10,472 nucleotides of DNA from assembly GCA_020440405.1 (NCBI GenBank), contig JAGROF010000157.1, positions 1 to 10,472 on the forward strand, in the 5' to 3' direction. The notes beneath the pieces are model-generated. The model did not search any database. It was not told where the DNA came from and saw only the letters and a list, made by a program, of their open reading frames with translations. The stretch is from Chlamydiia bacterium (GTDB lineage: Bacteria > Chlamydiota > Chlamydiia > Chlamydiales > Simkaniaceae). Positions 6,674 to 10,472 of this stretch are shown in pieces (positions within the stretch are counted from its first letter, which is position 1; the number at the start of each line of letters is the position of its first letter). Made by a program: the position numbers and the translations under genes.

Positions 6674-6943
6674 ATGTCTTTAGATAAAGGTACTAAAGAA
6701 GAAATTACCAAGAAGTTTCAGCTTCATGAGAAGGACACTGGTTCTGCAGATGTTCAAATTGCGATCCTCACAGAAAGAATTACCGAGCTTACAGACCACC
6801 TGAAGCTCGCACCGAAGGACCACGCGTCTCGCCTGGCCCTTCTCAAGCTCGTTGGTCAACGACGGAAGCTTCTTGATTACTTGAATTCAACAGACACAAA
6901 GCGTTACCAAACGCTTATCAATCGTCTGAACTTGCGCAAGTAA
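6674..6943 (+). CDS. rpsO: 30S ribosomal protein S15
   Basis: S15 binds 16S rRNA early in assembly of the small-subunit platform and contacts the large subunit. All 89 residues, the exact family length, align with S15: [16 protein letters not shown] (21–36), then the rRNA-contacting H-L and D-H-A-S-R-L region (about 41–55), and [10 protein letters not shown] (61–70). AGGGAG ends nine bases before the ATG. It is followed by a hairpin terminator and then pnp, the classical rpsO–pnp pairing. In E. coli S15 represses its own translation through a leader structure; the short leader here could serve such control, but no pseudoknot was confirmed. Confidence 0.97.
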   Translation: MSLDKGTKEEITKKFQLHEKDTGSADVQIAILTERITELTDHLKLAPKDHASRLALLKLVGQRRKLLDYLNSTDTKRYQTLINRLNLRK

Positions 6944-6958
6944 AATCTTTATTATTAT

Positions 6959-6986
6959 ACCCCAGCAAGCATCTCCTTGCTGGGGT
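6959..6986 (+). terminator. Hairpin terminator between rpsO and pnp
   Basis: ACCCCAGCAAG and CTTGCTGGGGT form an 11-bp GC-rich stem with a six-base loop (CATCTC), 15 bases after the rpsO stop. The tail TTAATACATCTTCTT is only moderately T-rich. It may therefore stop some transcripts and let others read into pnp, or be an RNase III processing site like those upstream of pnp elsewhere. Confidence 0.6.
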
Positions 6987-7068
6987 TAATACATCTTCTT
7001 AAAATTTTCCTTTCTTGCAACTATTCTTCTCACCTGCTAAGCTGGTTTGTCATACCAATAGGAGTCAC

Positions 7069-9186
7069 ATGGAATTAAAACAGCAAAAGCTAGAAGCCCA
7101 AACGATCACCGTCTCAGTCGGTGGAAAAGAAATCTCATTCGAAACAGGGAAAATCGCCCGTCAAGCTGGGGGATCGGTCATGGTCCGCTGCGGCGATACG
7201 ATGCTCCTTGCGACAGCCTGTATGGGTGCTGCCCTAGATGAAGTAGACTTCCTTCCTCTTCGAGTCGATTACCAAGAAAAATTCTCATCGGCTGGAAAAA
7301 CCCTTGGAGGCTTTATTAAGCGCGAAGGGAAGCCGAGCGAAAAAGAAGTTTTAACCTGCCGCTTGATCGACCGTCCGATCCGTCCGATGTTTGAAAATGG
7401 CTACTACAACGATACGCAAGTCATCACAAAGGTCCTTTCTTATGATGGCGTGAACCAAACAGAGCCGTTAGCTATTTGTGCCGCGTCTGCTGCGCTAGTG
7501 ATTTCTGAAATCCCCTTCATCAAACCGATTGCTGCGGTTCGTGTTGGGATGATTGAAGGGCGATTTGTGATCAATCCGACAATGGAAGAAATGGAAAGCT
7601 CCGTCCTTGACCTCGTCTTAGCGGGAACGGAAGATGCCATTCTAATGATCGAAGGGTATTGCGACTTCCTCAGTGAAGAGCAAATCATGGATTCGATTGA
7701 AGAAGGGCACCAAGCGATTAAATCGATTTGTCAACAGCTTGCCGAATGGCAACAGGTTGTTGGAAAAGAGAAAAACCGTGAAGACCTCCGTTTCCTCCCT
7801 GAAGGACTGATGGAAGAGGTCAATCAAATCATGGAAGCTCCCCTTCAAGATGCGATTCGTATTGTTGAAAAGCAAGTCCGCGAAGAAGCACTGTCTGGCA
7901 TCCGCCAAAAGGTGAAAGACACCCTCCTTTCCGAGGAAAATCCTAAATATAAAGAATTCGAAGTCGCAATGGCGATGAAAAAAGTCACGGCTCACCACAT
8001 GCGCCAAATGATTTTAAAAGAAAAGAAGCGATGTGATGGACGGGGAACGTCTGATGTGCGACAAATTTGGGTTGAAATGGGTCTTCTTCCCCGAACTCAT
8101 GGAAGCACACTCTTCACTCGAGGAGAAACGCAGTCGATTGCTGTCTGTACCCTTGGGGGCGAGTCCATGGGGCAACGGTACGAAACCCTCGACCTGTCAG
8201 ATGGCCTCCGCAACTTTTACCTTCAATACTCTTTCCCTCCTTACTCAGTGGGAGAAGTGGGACGGATGGGCCCTCCAGGGCGCCGCGAAGTCGGACATGG
8301 AAAGCTAGCAGAGCGCTCTTTGCAAGCCCTCATCCCGAAGAAAGAAGATTTCCCCTACACCATTCGTTTAGAGTCCAACATCACTGAATCCAATGGATCG
8401 TCATCGATGGCTTCTGTGTGCGGGTGTTGCCTAGCGATGATGGAAGCAGGGGTTCCCATCAAGCGCCCGATTGCAGGGATTGCGATGGGACTCATCCTTG
8501 AAAAGGAAAATTATGCGATCCTTTCTGACATTCTAGGGATGGAAGATGCCCTGGGCGATATGGACTTTAAGATCGCTGGAGATGAGAATGGAATCACTGC
8601 CTTCCAACTCGATATTAAAATTGAAGGGATCAATAAGCAGATCATGAAAGTCGCCTTGGCCCAAGCCAAGGAAGGGCGTATTCACATCTTGAGAAAGATG
8701 CTTGAAGCGTGCCCCAAATCGAAAGAAAATCTCTCTCAATATGCGCCACGGATTGAAACGATCCGGATCAAACCAAGCCAAATCGGCACGGTCATTGGCC
8801 CTGGAGGAAAGCAAATCCGCGCGATTGTGGAAGAAACAGGCGTTGATATCAATATCGATGACGATGGATATGTCAGTATCGCCTCCACATCTGCCAAAGG
8901 AATGGAGCGGGCACGGCAAATCATCCATGACCTGACTGCAGAAGCAGAAATCGGCAAAACCTACAAAGGAAAGGTGGTCACGATCAAAGACTTTGGTCTC
9001 TTCGTCGCCTTTTTGAATGTGCAGGGACTCTGTCACATCTCTGAGATTGCTCACGAGCGTGTGAACAAGGTTGAAGATTACTTTAAAGAAGGGGATGAGA
9101 TCGAAGTCAAGGTTCTTGACATCGACCGCAATGGAAAAATCCGCCTCAGCCGTAAAGCCTTATTAGAAGCTCCGGCTTCTAAATAG
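7069..9186 (+). CDS. pnp: Polyribonucleotide nucleotidyltransferase (PNPase)
   Basis: PNPase degrades RNA 3'→5' by phosphorolysis and can add tails in reverse; it is a trimeric ring. I chose ATG at 7069 (705 residues, E. coli 711) because TAGGAG ends four bases upstream and the protein then starts as usual. An in-frame TTG at 7015 would add 18 unusual residues without an SD. First RNase PH domain: about 10–145, with DRPIRP (101–106). Helical linker: about 235–310. Second, catalytic PH domain: about 315–550, with FPPYSVGE…GRREVGHG (389–411) and GMEDALGDMDFK (490–501). KH domain with GPGG (577–580). S1 domain 629–700. All expected motifs are present. The last 8 bp overlap the convergent OGFr-like gene. 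A weak promoter (TAAAAT at 7000) may lie after the rpsO hairpin. Confidence 0.97.
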   Translation: MELKQQKLEAQTITVSVGGKEISFETGKIARQAGGSVMVRCGDTMLLATACMGAALDEVDFLPLRVDYQEKFSSAGKTLGGFIKREGKPSEKEVLTCRLIDRPIRPMFENGYYNDTQVITKVLSYDGVNQTEPLAICAASAALVISEIPFIKPIAAVRVGMIEGRFVINPTMEEMESSVLDLVLAGTEDAILMIEGYCDFLSEEQIMDSIEEGHQAIKSICQQLAEWQQVVGKEKNREDLRFLPEGLMEEVNQIMEAPLQDAIRIVEKQVREEALSGIRQKVKDTLLSEENPKYKEFEVAMAMKKVTAHHMRQMILKEKKRCDGRGTSDVRQIWVEMGLLPRTHGSTLFTRGETQSIAVCTLGGESMGQRYETLDLSDGLRNFYLQYSFPPYSVGEVGRMGPPGRREVGHGKLAERSLQALIPKKEDFPYTIRLESNITESNGSSSMASVCGCCLAMMEAGVPIKRPIAGIAMGLILEKENYAILSDILGMEDALGDMDFKIAGDENGITAFQLDIKIEGINKQIMKVALAQAKEGRIHILRKMLEACPKSKENLSQYAPRIETIRIKPSQIGTVIGPGGKQIRAIVEETGVDINIDDDGYVSIASTSAKGMERARQIIHDLTAEAEIGKTYKGKVVTIKDFGLFVAFLNVQGLCHISEIAHERVNKVEDYFKEGDEIEVKVLDIDRNGKIRLSRKALLEAPASK

Positions 9187-10303
9187 CATCCCACGCTGTA
9201 ATGGGGTGCCAATGCCTCTCAAAGGTAGGCCGCAAGTCAGGTCTTTCATCTCGCGTGAAGGCATCTAGAAAGTCATGAAACGCCTTGGCCAGCTCAGGTT
9301 GTCCAAGGTTTACAAGGCTTGTAAGGATCCGTGTAATCCGCAAAAGATTGTGATTCCCAGGAGTCAGGTATTTCTTCTGCGCATCAAATGTTACACCGTT
9401 CTTCTTGACTGTCAACGTGTCTTCCTTGAAAACAAGGCCATAGTGATGCAGCATCCGGATGAACGCAAGCTTTTGCCGCCGCTGTAGTTCGATCCCCTGC
9501 TTATCCCCTTTTGTAAAGACTTCAATAATCCCATCCGTTAGACGAGGTGTCCGTGTAGGTTGATGTAAAGGGAAAAGCCATTGGATATAATCATGGCGGC
9601 TTTCTGCCAGACTTTCGTCCATCTCAAATAAAAGATTGTCTAGGGTGTAGTGACATCCCCCTTTCCCCTCTCCTGAGTAAAACCGGAGAAAGCTCGTTGT
9701 GAGGGATTGCTCTGCCTGTGCACGGAGGGCACCCCAAGATTTATTGGGAGAAGCCACGACCGCAGGTCCTCTTCTTACTGGCGGCGGAGTCATCGCTCTT
9801 CCTTCCTCCCCTCCTTCCCTAGGCGGTTGAATCACAACCCTTCTTTTAGGAAGGGGGAGATCTACCCGTTTAGGGCGGTGGGTATGAATAAGGTGGTAAG
9901 CAATTCCAAAATAGGTGAGGCTCAAGACCCAAACCTTGACTCCAACGCGGCTCAAGAGGCATCCCGTCCCGATAAGGATCATAGAAGGCACATAGATGCT
10001 CAGATCATTATTAAAGTTGAAGAGAGGCTTAGGCTCATCAGGGTGAAAAATATTTTGAATCACTTCAACTTGCTTTTGATTCAGCTGGTCGCACAGGGTT
10101 CCAATTCGCTTTCCATTGAAGGTATAAAAAAGATTTGCCTCTGCATCATTGATCTGATTGGAGCGGATATATTGAAGGGCTGTAGCTCCAATAATGGCAT
10201 TAAACGAGCAATACCCTTGAACCTTAGCTGCTAACAGAAAATAGACAGCTAAACTTGTGAGTTGCGCTCCAGAATGTATATAAAATTTTGAGTTATCGGC
10301 CAT
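9179..10303 (-). CDS. Membrane-anchored protein with OGFr-like conserved domain
   Basis: The protein has 374 residues. Residues 12–46 are hydrophobic (one or two segments), 101–140 form a probable membrane hairpin, and 141–190 are a Pro/Arg-rich linker. Residues about 195–372 resemble the conserved region of the vertebrate opioid growth factor receptor (Pfam OGFr_N): FLRFY (205–209), HDYIQWLFPL (237–246), an EVF (261–263), HNLLRITRILTSLVNLG (318–334) and an aromatic end FERHWHPITAW (361–371). These line up in order with human NLKFY, HSYIQWLFPL, EVF, HNNLRITRILKSLGELG and WEHF…FVW, recalled from memory. The biochemical role of this domain is not well established, so no reaction is assigned. 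The start ATG has AGAGGA four bases upstream. The gene overlaps pnp tail-to-tail by 8 bp. A host-interaction role is conceivable, but no secretion signal was established. Confidence 0.8.
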   Translation of the reverse strand: MADNSKFYIHSGAQLTSLAVYFLLAAKVQGYCSFNAIIGATALQYIRSNQINDAEANLFYTFNGKRIGTLCDQLNQKQVEVIQNIFHPDEPKPLFNFNNDLSIYVPSMILIGTGCLLSRVGVKVWVLSLTYFGIAYHLIHTHRPKRVDLPLPKRRVVIQPPREGGEEGRAMTPPPVRRGPAVVASPNKSWGALRAQAEQSLTTSFLRFYSGEGKGGCHYTLDNLLFEMDESLAESRHDYIQWLFPLHQPTRTPRLTDGIIEVFTKGDKQGIELQRRQKLAFIRMLHHYGLVFKEDTLTVKKNGVTFDAQKKYLTPGNHNLLRITRILTSLVNLGQPELAKAFHDFLDAFTRDERPDLRPTFERHWHPITAWDAI

Positions 10304-10306
10304 ACC

Positions 10307-10331
10307 ATCCTCTTGATTTGGCCAAGAGGAT
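10307..10331. promoter_or_regulatory. 9-bp inverted repeat over promoter/SD of the OGFr-like gene
   Basis: ATCCTCTTG (10307–10315) and CAAGAGGAT (10323–10331) are perfect inverted copies with a 7-base spacer. On the gene's strand one arm contains the Shine-Dalgarno AGAGGA and the other overlaps a candidate -10. It could be a repressor operator, or an RNA hairpin that hides the SD if transcription starts further upstream. Confidence 0.5.
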
Positions 10332-10355
10332 ACCCTAGAAGAGAAAATTTGTCTA
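10327..10355 (-). promoter_or_regulatory. Candidate promoter of the OGFr-like gene
   Basis: On the minus strand, TAGACA (10355–10350) and TATCCT (10332–10327) are spaced by exactly 17 bp and match consensus at five and four of six positions. The start site would be near 10320, about 17 bases before the ATG and inside the spacer of the overlapping inverted repeat. Confidence 0.38.
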
Positions 10356-10358
10356 TGA

Positions 10359-10472
10359 TTATGCCCCCTGGGGAGCGGGTCCTAAATCTTCCCTCTTAGA
10401 CTCCTCTTCATCAGAGGGGGGAGGGGGAGGGGTCTTCCGATGGGCATCACTCATTGCCTTGAGCTTTTCCCG
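10359..10472 (-). CDS. C-terminal end of a Pro-rich, acidic protein (cut by window edge)
   Basis: Reading inward from the window edge, one minus-strand frame stays open for 37 codons to a TAA at 10361–10359, while the other two hit stops within about eight codons. The peptide is low complexity: a basic start (REKLKAM), five prolines, a DEEES acidic patch and a short APQGA end. This composition suits a disordered protein tail. The stop lies 55 bp ahead of the OGFr-like gene on the same strand, so the two might be co-transcribed, or separated by the candidate promoter. The family cannot be told from this fragment. Confidence 0.5.
   Translation of the reverse strand, partial: REKLKAMSDAHRKTPPPPPSDEEESKREDLGPAPQGA

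Noticed and set aside
7015..7068. Upstream TTG start adding 18 residues to PNPase
   Set aside because: There is no Shine-Dalgarno before it and the added residues are unlike PNPase, whereas ATG 7069 has TAGGAG and gives the usual length.
8533..9054. 173-codon minus-strand frame inside pnp
   Set aside because: It lies wholly antisense to the conserved PH2/KH/S1 region of PNPase and shows no independent start signals.
9707..10234. 175-codon open frame on the plus strand opposite the OGFr-like gene
   Set aside because: It is antisense to a gene with recognisable domain motifs, its protein is Arg/Ser-rich with no family resemblance, and it has no promoter or SD; treated as a shadow.
10410..10445. 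G-rich run (6, 5 and 4 G plus a distant GGG) as a G-quadruplex
   Set aside because: It is explained by proline codons on the minus strand, and the fourth G-tract is nine bases away; not enough to call a regulatory structure.

Overview
The window reads as a chromosomal segment of a member of the Chlamydiota, most likely an environmental (amoeba- or protist-associated) lineage rather than Chlamydia itself. Three things point there. The block rpmE–prfA–prmC–ffh–rpsP and the block tadA/rpsO/pnp match, from memory, the orders CT022–CT026 and CT842–CT845 of C. trachomatis. L31 is a type B form with a basic tail. Between these housekeeping genes sit lineage-specific membrane proteins. Base composition looks like mid-40s % GC. 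No tRNA, rRNA, CRISPR array, transposase or phage gene is visible.

Layout. Bases 1–30 (-) are the first ten codons of rpsP. Bases 54–842 (+) encode an unrecognised basic membrane protein that sits head-to-head with rpsP and overlaps the end of ffh. From 828 to 4647 (-) runs the translation/secretion operon rpmE → prfA → prmC → ffh. It includes a 161-bp imperfect palindrome filling the rpmE–prfA gap and an 8-bp prfA/prmC overlap. Bases 4751–5659 (+) encode a rhomboid-fold membrane protein whose catalytic residues appear to be lost. Bases 5660–5814 are a non-coding convergent gap holding a near-perfect 44-bp hairpin and a CACAGAGGA-type hairpin repeat. Bases 5815–6505 (-) are tadA with a small overlapping downstream gene. 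Bases 6674–9186 (+) are rpsO, a hairpin terminator and pnp. Bases 9179–10303 (-) encode a two-part protein: an N-terminal membrane region plus a C-terminal domain that resembles the conserved region of the eukaryotic opioid growth factor receptor (OGFr). Bases 10359–10472 (-) are the C-terminal end of a proline-rich/acidic protein cut by the window edge.

How the genes work together. Most are core gene-expression functions: peptide release (PrfA) and methylation of its GGQ loop (PrmC), ribosomal proteins L31, S15 and S16, membrane targeting (Ffh), tRNA wobble editing (TadA) and RNA turnover (PNPase). The accessory genes are of most interest: the gene lodged antisense between ffh and rpsP, the pseudo-rhomboid, and the OGFr-like protein. 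Both the first and the last overlap the 3' end of a housekeeping gene tail-to-tail.

Best leads: (1) the OGFr-like bacterial protein, a candidate eukaryote-shared domain in a host-associated bacterium; (2) an antisense gene inside an otherwise conserved operon, a possible noncontiguous operon; (3) an Ffh GTPase with altered signature motifs; (4) a rhomboid-like protein lacking its catalytic dyad; (5) the long palindrome between rpmE and prfA.
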